Positions 28,186-37,892 of a DNA stretch of 64,000 bases are shown here, one piece after another. This stretch comes from Roseiarcus sp963820775 (lineage in GTDB: Bacteria > Pseudomonadota > Alphaproteobacteria > Rhizobiales > Beijerinckiaceae), in assembly GCA_963820775.1 (NCBI GenBank), contig CAWGBF010000015.1, positions 434,001 through 498,000 on the forward strand, read 5' to 3'. Every line of letters starts with the position of its first letter. Within the stretch, counting starts at the first letter, position 1. Under the pieces are notes generated by a model that saw only the letters and a list, made by a program, of their open reading frames with translations, was not told the DNA's origin and did not search any database. The position numbers and the translations under genes are program-made.

Positions 28186-30864
28186 TTAGTTCAACACACC
28201 CAGAGGCGCTTCCCACAGGGTGTATGTGCAAGCGTTAGCGCAACTAAACGTCGGTTGCCCTGAAAGCATAGCCAGAAGTGTTCTTCCACCATCGACAGCG
28301 ACAGAACTAGGAACGATTGCCGGATCGTAGAAATGAGGTAAGCTAGGAGTTGGGAATGCGCTAATGACCGTGTACGGCCCCCACGGGCGGGGAGCTTCGG
28401 CAGCGACCATTATTCCTGCCCCCTGTATGTGGCCTGTCAGCAGATAGCGCTTAGAGGCCGGCACATACGTGGCGGACATCCACTGGTAGTTCGTCGCTAG
28501 ACCTGCTGGTGGAGGCGTGGCGTTAGTGGCAAGAGACCCAACACTGGTCCATGCCGAAGTCCCGCCAACACAGCCAGTTCCTCCGCCATGCCATGCTGCG
28601 TCCGTGCCATAGTAGCACCACTTGCCCCCGGCTGCGTCCGCTTTAGCCTTGAGGGAGGTGACGTCAGCCTGCACGTCGACTTTGGCAATCCTGACGACGA
28701 CCGAGAAGCCGGGGATATGTGAAAACGAACTTTCGAGCGCATAAAGATACTCATTCATACTATCAGGATCACCCGACACCGTAGAATAATCCTGATTTCC
28801 ATTCGAGACGAACACGCCAATACCGAAAGGCCAGGGGGAAGAGTCTTGCCCAGGGAAGCCTGTGAAGCTTCCAAAGGTTGCAGTCGATGCGATGTCTCCA
28901 TTGTTCGTTGCTGGGAAGCCTTGCCAGTTTGCGAGTGTGGCCCACGGAGGATCTTCAGCCACATCGTAGGAGACGGACGAGTAGATGGCGCCGTAGCTGC
29001 CCGCCTCCCACTGCCGAGAGAGCATGAGCAGGATCATGTCGTGCGCCGCCCCTGTGAACGACGTTCCGAGGGCGAGCATCGAAGCAGGCTTCCACTCGCA
29101 CCCGCCAGTTCCGCCATAACCAGCGGGGCATGTTCCTGAAGTCTGTCCGAAGGTCCCCAATAGGGTGTGGAACTGGACGCCGTTGGACCCGGCAGGGATT
29201 GGGATACCGTACCCAGGAGACGCAATAGAACCGAAGAATACCCCCTCGCTTCCCCCACCGCCGAAAGTGTTGGTGTCCCCAGCGGTCATATACGGCACGC
29301 CATCGGACGCCCAGGCACTTGCAAATGTATCGCCCTGCATTCCGTTGGCTGGGTATCCTTGTAGATTATAATTGATGATGCTGTTGGCTGTGGCAACAGC
29401 ACTGGTTCCAGTATTAGGAGTTGTTATAATACCATTGAAGTTTAGCAATCCTCCCCATGTAATGCCTGTGATCGGCTGGCTGGCGCTCGCTATTGGGGCA
29501 TTATTACCAAAGTCAACCTCAAGCGAGACCACGTTACCGTTTAGCAGGGAAGCAGAACCGTCCGCGCTGCCCAAGAAGACGGTCCCACTTAAGGACCTGG
29601 AAGTCGCGTCACTGACGACCGACCCGTTTAGAGACAAGGCGCCCGCACCCGAACCCCACGCCATTGTGACGACCGGTTGCCGAGAAGTAACCCCTGTGTA
29701 CACTGCAGAAGTGTTCCACAACCCCGACGCTTTGGTCGCCAGAGAAGCTGTTGACACTACTTTATCCGTTGCGGTCTTACCTAAGAAAGTGCTTCCGCCA
29801 TTCCCTAGAAGCGCACCAGCCTGCAACTGCGTTCCGAGGGACGTTTTAATCTGCGCGGTGACCGCAGAGGCGTGCAGCGCAGTGGCTAAGTCGCCTGTTG
29901 CCGAAATATTATCGACTAGAGCGGAGGTAAGCGCGGTCCCTGTCGTGGCGACGTTGCCAATCCGGCTCGTGCCAGGATTACACTGCGCCATAGCTATCTT
30001 AACAGTCCCTCCTGGAACCAGGGCGGGGACAGGCGCATTGCCAGCGTTGGCAAGTTTTTGACCGATCGCGGCAAGAGCACCGATAGCTATATGTACAGCA
30101 CCTGAAACGCGCGTTACACCACTTATAGTGTATAACTTCCAATTCGGGGCGGCTGGCGGACTTATAAGGTTACCTGCGTCCAGAGAAGTCGATAACTGTG
30201 CGGTGATTGTTGGGTTACTTGACACCGCTTGAGCATAAAAACTACCCGTAAAATACTGTCCGGCAGCAGTGGCGGTCCCACAAGAAGAGTTATTTATGCC
30301 GCTTTGTGTAGTAAGCGTGTTGTCTGGAAGAGCCGGGAAGGTGATCGTATCACTATCAGTCCCGTCAGGCGCATCTCCTGTGTTATGAATGAACCCTGAC
30401 GGTGGACTGGCTGCTAAGGTACCACCAGAAAATAAACCCCAACCAGTGTGAAACGTGCACGTCCCTCCAGTTGCACTCGCGCAAACAGTAGAGTACTGGA
30501 GGGTGTTTACCTGGCCTTGAATTTGGAGCCCAGCGCTACCAATCGCGAGCGTGTTCGACGGAATGGACGAGAAGGCCCCAGATGCGTCCTGGTAGCTCTC
30601 GGTCCCGGCGCGCGTGACCCGCATGAGTGACGCAATCGGGACGAGCGCATTGGAGATTCCGCTCCACGCCATGCCGTCACTACGGGTGGCGTCAATGCAG
30701 ATTTGCGGATTGGGGTCGTTCGGACACGCTGTCGCGACCCATGGCGGGGGACCACCGCCGCCGCTCCGAGACGAACCAACCCCGGTCAGGGTCATGTTGG
30801 CTGATGTTGTCGTCGCTAGGCTGGCGAGCGGCAAGGAAAGCGCACATCTGAGAAATATATTCAC
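28186..30864 (-). CDS. Exported beta-propeller-like protein (possible glycosidase, DUF4185-like)
   Basis: 892 aa from GTG 30864 with GGAGG 8 nt upstream. Signal peptide: VNIFLRCALSLPLASLATTT. The N-terminal 430 residues are beta-rich (FSSIPSNTLAIGSAGLQIQG, LYTISGVTRVSGAVHIAIG). From about 480 the sequence has propeller features: SAWASDGVPYMTAGDTNTF, EGVFFGSIASPGYGIPIP, then YQWMSATYVPASKRYLLTGH, APRPWGPYTVIS and HFYDPAIVPSS. These resemble GH43/DUF4185-type five-bladed propellers. It may cut or bind surface glycans. Intact, unlike its neighbours. Confidence 0.6.
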   Translation of the reverse strand: MNIFLRCALSLPLASLATTTSANMTLTGVGSSRSGGGGPPPWVATACPNDPNPQICIDATRSDGMAWSGISNALVPIASLMRVTRAGTESYQDASGAFSSIPSNTLAIGSAGLQIQGQVNTLQYSTVCASATGGTCTFHTGWGLFSGGTLAASPPSGFIHNTGDAPDGTDSDTITFPALPDNTLTTQSGINNSSCGTATAAGQYFTGSFYAQAVSSNPTITAQLSTSLDAGNLISPPAAPNWKLYTISGVTRVSGAVHIAIGALAAIGQKLANAGNAPVPALVPGGTVKIAMAQCNPGTSRIGNVATTGTALTSALVDNISATGDLATALHASAVTAQIKTSLGTQLQAGALLGNGGSTFLGKTATDKVVSTASLATKASGLWNTSAVYTGVTSRQPVVTMAWGSGAGALSLNGSVVSDATSRSLSGTVFLGSADGSASLLNGNVVSLEVDFGNNAPIASASQPITGITWGGLLNFNGIITTPNTGTSAVATANSIINYNLQGYPANGMQGDTFASAWASDGVPYMTAGDTNTFGGGGSEGVFFGSIASPGYGIPIPAGSNGVQFHTLLGTFGQTSGTCPAGYGGTGGCEWKPASMLALGTSFTGAAHDMILLMLSRQWEAGSYGAIYSSVSYDVAEDPPWATLANWQGFPATNNGDIASTATFGSFTGFPGQDSSPWPFGIGVFVSNGNQDYSTVSGDPDSMNEYLYALESSFSHIPGFSVVVRIAKVDVQADVTSLKAKADAAGGKWCYYGTDAAWHGGGTGCVGGTSAWTSVGSLATNATPPPAGLATNYQWMSATYVPASKRYLLTGHIQGAGIMVAAEAPRPWGPYTVISAFPTPSLPHFYDPAIVPSSVAVDGGRTLLAMLSGQPTFSCANACTYTLWEAPLGVLN

Positions 30865-30865
30865 G

Positions 30866-31092
30866 CTAACAGCCTCCACCGACCGGAGTTACGGTCCATT
30901 CATTTATGAACGTAGAAGAATTGAGTCCGGCTATATCTATATTGCCGGCAAATACAGTCCACGTTATACAGTTTATCGCCGCGTCGGCTCGACCACTCGG
31001 TCGACGCCGTAGGCGGTGAGCGCGGGGCCGCCGGATCCAAGCCGATGTGGCGATTGACAACGGTACGGGGCGGGCCGTGCGAAAGATTCGGA
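30866..31092 (-). other. Short coding remnant before the propeller gene
   Basis: The last 40 codons of a minus-strand frame (AAINCITWTVFAGNIDIAGL then NSSTFINEWTVTPVGGGC) look coding and stop just before the propeller start. Upstream the frame is not convincing. Probably the 3' end of a degraded small gene. Confidence 0.4.
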
Positions 31093-31855
31093 TCAGAATT
31101 GCGTGTAGCTCACGCTGCCGCTCATCTGCACTGCAGCGGAGGTCAAGGCGCACAGCGCATTGCCGGTCGGCACTATGAGCACCGGCCCCAGGCCGTTGCC
31201 CTTGGCGATGCCGAATTGCGCCGCGAGGCTATAGGCGCCGGTTAGCGCGGTGGTCCCGGTGCCGCAATTCGAGCCCGTGCCATATTCGAGCGTGATGTTA
31301 CCGGTCCCGGCCGCGATCACGTCCCAGGCGGTGACATAGATCGCCTTGACCGCTCGCCGCGGCCACAACCTGCGTCGTGGTCGCGCTTGAAATGTTGATC
31401 GGAACCGAAGCGCCGGCTTGGATAATGCTGGTCAGGCTTCCGCCGGTGTTGGCGCCGATGGTCGGCATCGGCACGCCGCCTGTGACGCCCTGCATGGCCT
31501 GCGCGCTAGTCGCGGTCGTTCCGGCGCTGGTCACTTCCTGATTCGCGGCGGTGGCGGCGCCGGTCGGCAAGCCGCTCGAGCCACCGGCGATGTGGATGTT
31601 GAGCCCGTGATCCGATGAGTTGACGGTGGCCTGGGTGGCGCCATCCCAAAGCTGAATCTGAGGCCAGCACAACGCTTGGCCCGACGTGCAATTATACTCG
31701 AAGGCCTGCGAGGTGAAGCCGGTCGGCGCCGAGCCCGACAGGTAGATGCCATTGAGAGAGGTGAGCGATTGAGCATGCGCCCCGCTCAAGGACTCGCCCA
31801 CCGCCGAGGCGACGATGGCCGCGGCGAATATCAGTTTACGACGATTTGAAATCAT
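31093..31855 (-). pseudogene. Exported prophage protein, single frameshift
   Basis: ATG 31855 (TAATG overlap with the gene before). Signal peptide MISNRRKLIFAAAIVASAVG (cut near GAHAQ). It runs through SLNGIYLSGSAPTGFTSQAF, then SSATTTQVVAAASG, where the frame shifts near 31360 and resumes KAIYVTAWDVIAAGTGNITL, EYGTGSNCGTGTTALTGAYS, ending QMSGSVSYTQF. The C-terminal part looks like a beta-sandwich seen in other phage surface proteins. About 250 aa if repaired. Confidence 0.65.
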
Positions 31856-32058
31856 TAGCTGAGCCCTCCGGTGCACAGGGAGACAGAGATATCGAGGAGA
31901 CACGGCGGCGTGGCCGACGGCGTGACGCCGCCGCCACTGGTAGAGCTCCTTGTTGGGGACATCGGGCCGCTGACACCAGGGACCATCTGGGCGTACTGCG
32001 CCGAAGGGGTGAGAAATATCGAAGCGGCGATCGCAAGCCGCGCGACAGTCTTCATCAT
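31855..32058 (-). CDS. Small exported protein (67 aa)
   Basis: MMKTVARLAIAASIFLTPSA then QYAQMVPGVSGPMSPT: a clear signal peptide with a Ser/Gly/Pro-rich mature part and a Cys pair (PPCLLDISVSLCTGG). ATG 32058 overlaps the preceding stop (ATGA) and its own stop overlaps the next start (TAATG). No family. Confidence 0.6.
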   Translation of the reverse strand: MMKTVARLAIAASIFLTPSAQYAQMVPGVSGPMSPTRSSTSGGGVTPSATPPCLLDISVSLCTGGLS

Positions 32059-32448
32059 TTGAAGTATTCCGCGTTTACGTGGCCGGCCGAGAAGATGCGA
32101 AAGCTCGCGATCACGTCCGCCCCCACCAGTTGGACACATTGTCCGGCAGGCAAATCCTGGCCGATGCTCGGCGTTGGAGTCGTTTGGCCGTCAGTCGTGT
32201 ATTCCGCCTGCGTCGCGCCAATCTTGGAGCAAACGACCGCATATCTGGCCCCGGATGGCGGGGTCAGCGCTGTCGGCTGTCGAAGGGGTAAAATTATATT
32301 GCCCAGGCCCCAGATGAGTGTACGGGAACGGGACGTTTGTAACGCCGGGAATGATCGTGCCCGACCAATCCTGGTAGGTCTGTGCTTGAGCCGCGCAGCC
32401 GAAAAGGGCCGCCGACGCGAGCGCCGCGGCGAGCGATAGGCGTTTCAT
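32055..32448 (-). pseudogene. Exported protein (~130 aa), single frameshift
   Basis: MKRLSLAAALASAALFGCAA with the cut near AQAQ, then TYQDWSGTIIPGVTNVPFPY and HLGPGQYN. A T-run indel near 32293 shifts the frame; the rest reads ILPLRQPTALTPPSGARYAV, VCSKIGATQAEYTTDGQTTP, CVQLVGADVIASFRIFSAGH and ends NAEYFK. It starts the chain of signal-peptide proteins. The lesion lies in a homopolymer and could be a sequencing error. Confidence 0.65.
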
Positions 32449-32720
32449 CTTTTTGGACGTCCTCTCAAAGACGGAAGAAGGCGCGCTACTCCGCGTTGGG
32501 AAGGCGCGTTTCAGTTGGGGGACCAGTCGTAGGGAGTCAGATTCGCCTGATGCAAATGCGTCCCGTGGGGTGGAATCGGCATTTGGTGACATGGCTCGCT
32601 CTGTTGGGGATCGGAAGGATTCTTCCGCCCGAGATGCGCCCGATAGTGGTTGGGCCTTCTCGAAACCCGAGAGCGAAATAAAAATGCGAGGGGAACTGAG
32701 AGCGATTTCCCTGGGCCGAG
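32449..32720. other. Intergenic stretch before the secreted block
   Basis: About 270 bp with no gene. An IS3 was inserted at its far end, between the secreted block and the RHH-like gene. It may hold the promoter for the secreted block, but no convincing -35/-10 pair was seen. Confidence 0.4.
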
Positions 32721-32784
32721 TGAGCTGGACCCCGGATTTAGGACCATTGGCTAAGGTGTGAAATGTCCTGCTCTGTCGCAACCG

Positions 32785-33090
32785 ATGGAGCGAGAAATGA
32801 CGAAGTCACGCGAGAAGTTTGATGCGGCGTTCAAGGCGAAGATTGCGCTCGAGGCGCTGCGCGAGGATGCGACGGTTCCGGAACTGGCGAAGCGGCACGG
32901 GGTGCATCCGAACCAGATTTACGCCTGGAAGAAGCAGGTTCTCGACAATGCGGCGATCCTGTTCGCCCGAGGGGCGAGCGGTTCGGGGGATGACGAGGAG
33001 GAGCGCGAGCGCGAGACGGCCAAGCTCTACGCCAAGATCGGCCAACTGACGGTCGAACGGGATTTCTTGGCCAGGAGGCCAGGGCGATGA
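32785..33090 (+). CDS. IS3 OrfA (HTH)
   Basis: 101 aa starting MEREMTKSREKFDAAFKAKI. HTH_Tnp_1 region VPELAKRHGVHPNQIYAWKK followed by a leucine-zipper-like helix (LYAKIGQLTVERDFLA). It binds the IS ends and, fused by -1 frameshifting to OrfB, forms the transposase in this family. It ends four bases into OrfB. Confidence 0.9.
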   Translation: MEREMTKSREKFDAAFKAKIALEALREDATVPELAKRHGVHPNQIYAWKKQVLDNAAILFARGASGSGDDEEERERETAKLYAKIGQLTVERDFLARRPGR

Positions 33091-34037
33091 GCGCACCCGA
33101 TCGAAGAGCGATGGTCGAACGGCCTGGCAAGGACCTGTCGGTGCGTCGCCAATGCGCGCTTGTTGGCGTGACGCGCGCGGGGGTCTACCGCGCCAAGCCC
33201 CTCGCCGGGGCCGACGATCTGGCGGTGATGCGCCGGATCGACGAACTGCATCTCGAACTTCCGTTCTACGGCTCGCGGCGAATGACCTTCGAACTCAACA
33301 AGGAAGGCCGTGGGGTCAACCGCAAGCGAGTGCGGCGGTTGATGCGGGTGATGGGGATCGAGGCGCTGGTTCCGCGCCCCGGCACGAGCAAAGCCGCGCC
33401 CGGGCACAAGATATACCCCTACCTGCTGCGCGGCCTGAAGATTGTCGAGCCGAACCACGTTTGGGCGGCCGACGTGACCTACATCCCGATGGCGTGCGGC
33501 TTCCTCTATCTGGTGGCGATCATCGATTGGGCCAGCCGAGCGGTTCTGGCGTGGCGGCTGTCGAACACCAACGATGCGAGCTTCTGCGCGGCGGCGCTGG
33601 AAGAGGCGCTGCTTCGGTTCGGAAAGCCACGGATTTTCAATAGCGACCAGGGCTCCACTTTCACCGCCGAGGCTTTCGCCGGCAAGCTCGCGGCGGCCGG
33701 CGTCGAGATTTCGATGGACGGACGCGGCCGCTTCATGGACAACATTTTCATCGAACGGCTGTGGCGCTCGATCAAGTATGAAGAAGTGCATTTGAAAGCC
33801 TACGCCGATGGCTGCGAGGCGCGGTCCGGCATCAGTTCCTGGATGACCTTCTACAATTTTCGGCGCCCTCACCAGGCGATGAACAACCAAATGCCGATGG
33901 CCGTGTGGCGCGGCGGCATGGACAAAATCGAGGCGGGGCGAAGGCTGTGGATATGCCGCTTCGCTTGGACAACGCAAACGCGTTGCCCACATACCCACAG
34001 CAGAGACAGAAGCACCGAGAAGCAGCTTGATTCTTGA
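33087..34037 (+). CDS. IS3 OrfB (DDE transposase), intact
   Basis: 316 aa. HTH_21 (HLELPFYGSRRMTFELNKEG), then the rve core with all acidic residues: VWAADVTYIPMACGFLYLVA, IFNSDQGSTFTAEAFA, and FMDNIFIERLWRSIKYEEVH. Start overlaps OrfA (ATGA). The last 40 residues after PMAVWRGGMDKI are longer than in many relatives. It appears functional. Confidence 0.92.
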   Translation: MSAPDRRAMVERPGKDLSVRRQCALVGVTRAGVYRAKPLAGADDLAVMRRIDELHLELPFYGSRRMTFELNKEGRGVNRKRVRRLMRVMGIEALVPRPGTSKAAPGHKIYPYLLRGLKIVEPNHVWAADVTYIPMACGFLYLVAIIDWASRAVLAWRLSNTNDASFCAAALEEALLRFGKPRIFNSDQGSTFTAEAFAGKLAAAGVEISMDGRGRFMDNIFIERLWRSIKYEEVHLKAYADGCEARSGISSWMTFYNFRRPHQAMNNQMPMAVWRGGMDKIEAGRRLWICRFAWTTQTRCPHTHSRDRSTEKQLDS

Positions 34038-34125
34038 AGGACAAGGGCAGGCGAGATCACACCTTAAATTCAACCCCTCGTGGTCCTCCGGATGGGGTCC
34101 AGTTCAGAGTCGTCAGCCGGAGTGT

Positions 34126-34458
34126 TTAGTCAGTGGGACTTGAGACTCTGCCCCCGAGCGCGTCAAAGGCCGCGCGGTGCAACCATGCGGTGCGACTAAT
34201 TCCTTGGCGCTTGGCGGCGACGTCCGCCCTTGCGAGCAGCGCGCTGTCGAGTCTTAGCTGAACGCGGACTTTGCTCGCCACAGCGTTCACATCATGGGGT
34301 CCCGGCCTGCTCGATCCGCCAATAGGTTGGGCGAGCTTTTGGTCAGAATTCGCTGTCTTTTGGGCGCGGCGTAAGCTCACTCGAACCACAAAGCTTGGTG
34401 CACGGTCTACCCCGAGCCGACAGAGGAAGGCGGCAATTGCGGCGGCTGAGCGTTTCAT
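34126..34458 (-). CDS. Small protein with C-terminal ribbon-helix-helix-like domain
   Basis: 110 aa from ATG 34458. The N-terminus (MKRSAAAIAAFLCRLGVDRA) is hydrophobic, almost signal-like. The C-terminus KVRVQLRLDSALLARADVAA then KRQGISRTAWLHRAAFDAL resembles an RHH/Arc DNA-binding fold. It may be a phage regulator or antitoxin-like protein; with no toxin next to it the role is open. Confidence 0.5.
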   Translation of the reverse strand: MKRSAAAIAAFLCRLGVDRAPSFVVRVSLRRAQKTANSDQKLAQPIGGSSRPGPHDVNAVASKVRVQLRLDSALLARADVAAKRQGISRTAWLHRAAFDALGGRVSSPTD

Positions 34459-34491
34459 GGTTGGAAGCCTCAATCGAACGGAAGATCAGCA

Positions 34492-35346
34492 CTATGCAGC
34501 CGATGGATTGGCCAGCAGGTAGGAAATCGAGAGCCGCACTTGACCGGCCGAGAAGCTGCCGCCGGTCGCGGTAATGGTGAGCGTCGTCGCTGTGTAGAAA
34601 GCAGTCGGGCCGATCAGCCCAAAGTTGCTCGATCCCGCCGCGATGCTGAGAGCCGAGCCGAATTGCGACAGGTTGCCGGCAACGCCGACCTCATAGGAGG
34701 TCGCTCCAGTGATCGCGGTTGTTACGCGCGCACCGACCGCGAGCACGATGCAATTGGCCGGGATCTGGAGCGAGGCGTTGGTCGACGCGCCCGATAGGGT
34801 GACGCTGGTCTCAAGCACCTGGGCTTGGATGGTGGCGCCGTGTGCCGCGGCCGCGAGATTGGCAAGCGCCGGCATGAATCCCTGATCGATGATCGTCCAG
34901 TGGCCCGCGCCATTGCTCTCGAGGCCGACGAAGCCATAGGCCTGATTGACGACCGCCGACGCGGCCCCGTCAATGGTGTCCGAGCCCGCGGCATTGACCG
35001 TGAGCGTCTTGGTGACCGAGCAGTTTCCCGTTTCGTCGATGACTGTAAGGCGCGTTCCAGTCGGGTAGGCGCTAGAGGCCGGCAGAGTGACGACGCGCGC
35101 GGCGGTGAGCGCGGTGTAGGCCAGCATGCGGTCCGCCGCCAGCGCGGTATAGGCGGCGTCAGAAACTGCAGTGCGCGAGTTGGTTATGACCTCGGAGAGC
35201 TTCGCCGCCGGTGCGCCGCCGACCGTCACGCCATCGTTGGCGACGAGCCGATTGTTCGTCGTATCGAAGACGATCTCGCCAGCAGCGCCCGTGAAGGAGG
35301 CGACTTGAGACCCTGTGCCGCGCCGAAGTTGAAGTTGCTCGCTCAA
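34492..35346 (-). CDS. Tail fibre protein with Mtd-like N-terminal domain
   Basis: 284 aa. The start EQLQLRRGTGSQVASFTGAA and GEIVFDTTNNRLVANDGVTV is the short beta domain that begins major tropism determinant-like and other phage fibres. Residues ~90-150 (RVVTLPASSAYPTGTRLTVI then TKTLTVNAAGSDTIDG) resemble a repeat used in phage appendages. The C-terminus (TTLTITATGGSFSAGQVRLS) is a compact beta fold. It should sit at the virion tip and contact the host. It overlaps the tip protein stop by 4 nt. Confidence 0.75.
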   Translation of the reverse strand: MSEQLQLRRGTGSQVASFTGAAGEIVFDTTNNRLVANDGVTVGGAPAAKLSEVITNSRTAVSDAAYTALAADRMLAYTALTAARVVTLPASSAYPTGTRLTVIDETGNCSVTKTLTVNAAGSDTIDGAASAVVNQAYGFVGLESNGAGHWTIIDQGFMPALANLAAAAHGATIQAQVLETSVTLSGASTNASLQIPANCIVLAVGARVTTAITGATSYEVGVAGNLSQFGSALSIAAGSSNFGLIGPTAFYTATTLTITATGGSFSAGQVRLSISYLLANPSAA

Positions 35347-37889
35347 GGAACCGTCCCTAGATTGATGACGTCCGTGACGGCGTCATTGGTGGAGCCAAAG
35401 TCGTCAGACACTGTTACGGCGCCGGTCGTCAGGCCGATATCGAGCGGCGTGCTGCTCAAGAGTTGAACGGCGATCGGATGAGTCACAGTGACCATGACCT
35501 GGCCGAGATCGATGACGTCGACAACCGGATCAGCCGCCACATGACCAAAGTCGTCGTCAACGGTCGGGGCAGAAATGACTTGCCCCAGATCAAGCGGGAA
35601 TCCGCTCTCTAGTTGCGTCGCGATCGGATGCGACGACGGCGGAGCCGCGACCTTGAACTGGTAAGCCGTGAGGGTGGACAGGTCCTCGCCGCCACCACCC
35701 AGAATGTTGAAACTCTGGAATTTGAACCAGAGCGTCTGGCCCTGCAGGTTGACAGGAAGGTCATAGCGGACAACCGCGCCGTCCAGCCGCGCAAACGGCG
35801 CGCCTGTCGAGTGTGGAGCAGCTGAAGAGCCGCTCAGGCCGCGCGCTAGACCGGTCAGATTGTAAGTCCTATCGCCCGTCAGTGTCGCCGACTCGTAGGC
35901 GAGCAACTCCCAATCGACGAGAGACAGGGTGGCGCCAGCCTGCGCTGCGGATTGACTCGTCCCGCCCAGCGCGTTGATTCCAGGTGGCGCAACACTCTCT
36001 GAAATGTCTACGGCAAGCGTATCGACCGAGTCCCATCCTGCGGCGGCCGGTAGGCCCGACATCAAGAACCCCTGGCGCAGCGGAGCTGTAAGCACTGCGA
36101 TCTGGGCATAGGTGACGTTGTCGACCGAAACGTAGACGTTGGCGCCGCCCCATTGATTCTGTCCGCCGCCGCCAACTCCAGACGCCCCGAGCCATACCTG
36201 AGACACGCCGCCTGTCAGAGCCAGTGGCGGCTGATAGATGAGCGGCGTGTTGACCGGAACCGCAGGAACGCCCCAATTCGGCTGAAACCCGGTCGCTGAG
36301 GCTGATGGATTGAATGCTGGGTTAGAGACGCCGGTGACCAACTCCTCACAGGTGAATGCGAGCAGGCCTTTGTCGTCCTCTTCGATCTCAATGACGCGGA
36401 CCGGATAGTTCGATAGGCCCAGATTCGAGTCCGTTAGGGTGACGACGTCCATCGGATCGAGCAGGCAATATTCCCAGGATAGCTTGAAGGTGAACTTGGT
36501 TCGGACATAGAGCTCGCGTTGCAAGATCGTCTGCGCGATGCGCGGTCCCATGACGAACTCGTCACAGATCTCATGCGCCTGGATCGTTGGGCCGACGCGC
36601 GGGCCGAAAATCTCGATCTGGCTTTGGTCGCGTGCCTCGACCGGAAGCGCGGAATATTGGTTGCCGCGGGAGAGCACCTCAACGCGCTGGATAGTCGGTA
36701 GCGAGAAGACGTCGGCTCTTTCGGCCTGAACGGGGTCCTTGTTGCCCTTCTCATCGATGAAATCGAGATCTGTCAGCGCATAGACTGGGTTCAAATTCGG
36801 TGTGAAGCCAGCAGCGGCGCCGGTTGTGTAGGTGATGACGACCGGCTTGCCCTGATCGGCAGGCCCGAAAATATAAGACCCTGGTTCCGACATTCCATAT
36901 TCGCCGGCGACGCTCGGTATCTGCGCGCCGATGAAAATGAACGGGATGCCAGAAATAGAGTTGACGACGCCGCCGTCTGATATGAAGTCGGCCGGAGGAG
37001 CAACTGTCACCACTGCCGGCAGCGACACACCAGACGAAACCGGGATTGGAGTTGGAATCGATAGTTGGGCGCTGAAGCTCTGCTCCTGACCCTGAGAGAT
37101 CGCTGTGTCAGCGTAGGGAATGAACTTGAGCAGGCCCCCGCTCCACACGGCCGCCGTAGAGAAGATTTGCAGCCATCGAGTGAGGATGCTCGATCCCTGC
37201 TCCTGGCTGATCAGAGCGGGCGAGAACGCGTAGCCCATGGCGCGGCAATAGGCCTGGAACGAGTCCGGATTAGTGAACAAGGACCCTGAGTCGATGCTCG
37301 CGGGATTGAACCCGCCGCCATATTGCGCGTTCGTCAAGAAGTCTTGGATGACCAGCGCCGGATCGGCGTCGGTCCCGTTGGCGCCAGAGCCGGCGAGGAT
37401 ACCTATGATCTCGAAGTTGTGATTACCTACCGCCGCGGCGGAGCCAAGGTTGTAGCCGGCGCCCCAGGCGATCGCCGTCCCTTGATAGGCAAGGGCATTG
37501 AATGGGTAAAACTCGGCAAGATAGGGCCACACGATTTGGGGCGTGGCGCCGTTGAAGATGCCAAGCCCAAGCTCGAGCGGGACAAAGATCGACAGGTCTT
37601 TCCAGATCAGCCCGACACCGGCTATCGGACCCTCGCATAGAGCCAGGATGAGATCGGCCGTGTAGGTGTAATCCGCCGCGCCAGATCCACTCCCGAAAGC
37701 TCCGCCCTTGCCGCCCGCGCCTTTGCCTCCGCCGCCGGGGATGGCCCGAAAATTCTCGTACCAGATCAGGTTCGGAGAAATCTTGTTCCGACCCCAGACA
37801 ATCGGAATCGGCATAGTCGACGTCGACGTTTGAATCTGCAGCGCGGTGAAGTCCGGCTTGTCGTTATTGCTGCGCCGAAGGAACCCCAT
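35343..37889 (-). CDS. Large tail-tip protein (GTA gp15 / host-specificity J type)
   Basis: 848 aa. Starts with the family pattern LRRSNNDKPDFTALQIQTST and PIPIVWGRNKISPNLIWYEN, then a Gly-rich loop and LILALCEGPIAGVGLIWKDL, typical of the central tail hub of GTA and siphophages. Residues ~410-510 (ARDQSQIEIFGPRVGPTIQA, PMDVVTLTDSNLGLSNYPVR) match the phage-tail_3 region. FN3-like stretches follow. Unlike RcGTA gp15 it has no TIM barrel; that domain lies in another gene (40392). Expected role: hub assembly and host contact. Confidence 0.8.
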   Translation of the reverse strand: MGFLRRSNNDKPDFTALQIQTSTSTMPIPIVWGRNKISPNLIWYENFRAIPGGGGKGAGGKGGAFGSGSGAADYTYTADLILALCEGPIAGVGLIWKDLSIFVPLELGLGIFNGATPQIVWPYLAEFYPFNALAYQGTAIAWGAGYNLGSAAAVGNHNFEIIGILAGSGANGTDADPALVIQDFLTNAQYGGGFNPASIDSGSLFTNPDSFQAYCRAMGYAFSPALISQEQGSSILTRWLQIFSTAAVWSGGLLKFIPYADTAISQGQEQSFSAQLSIPTPIPVSSGVSLPAVVTVAPPADFISDGGVVNSISGIPFIFIGAQIPSVAGEYGMSEPGSYIFGPADQGKPVVITYTTGAAAGFTPNLNPVYALTDLDFIDEKGNKDPVQAERADVFSLPTIQRVEVLSRGNQYSALPVEARDQSQIEIFGPRVGPTIQAHEICDEFVMGPRIAQTILQRELYVRTKFTFKLSWEYCLLDPMDVVTLTDSNLGLSNYPVRVIEIEEDDKGLLAFTCEELVTGVSNPAFNPSASATGFQPNWGVPAVPVNTPLIYQPPLALTGGVSQVWLGASGVGGGGQNQWGGANVYVSVDNVTYAQIAVLTAPLRQGFLMSGLPAAAGWDSVDTLAVDISESVAPPGINALGGTSQSAAQAGATLSLVDWELLAYESATLTGDRTYNLTGLARGLSGSSAAPHSTGAPFARLDGAVVRYDLPVNLQGQTLWFKFQSFNILGGGGEDLSTLTAYQFKVAAPPSSHPIATQLESGFPLDLGQVISAPTVDDDFGHVAADPVVDVIDLGQVMVTVTHPIAVQLLSSTPLDIGLTTGAVTVSDDFGSTNDAVTDVINLGTVP

Positions 37890-37892
37890 TGG

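Larger units (their letters stand above)
32721..34106 (+). mobile_element. IS3-family element (IS51-like), 3-bp target duplication GAG
   Basis: Ends TGAGCTGGACCCC and (complement) TGAACTGGACCCC; GAG flanks both sides (32718-32720 and 34107-34109). 1386 bp with intact OrfA and OrfB that overlap by ATGA. It separates the Mtd-like/RHH genes from the secreted block of the prophage. Confidence 0.9.

Noticed and set aside
33027..34073. 348-codon frame opposite IS3 OrfB
   Set aside because: Antisense shadow of an intact DDE transposase.
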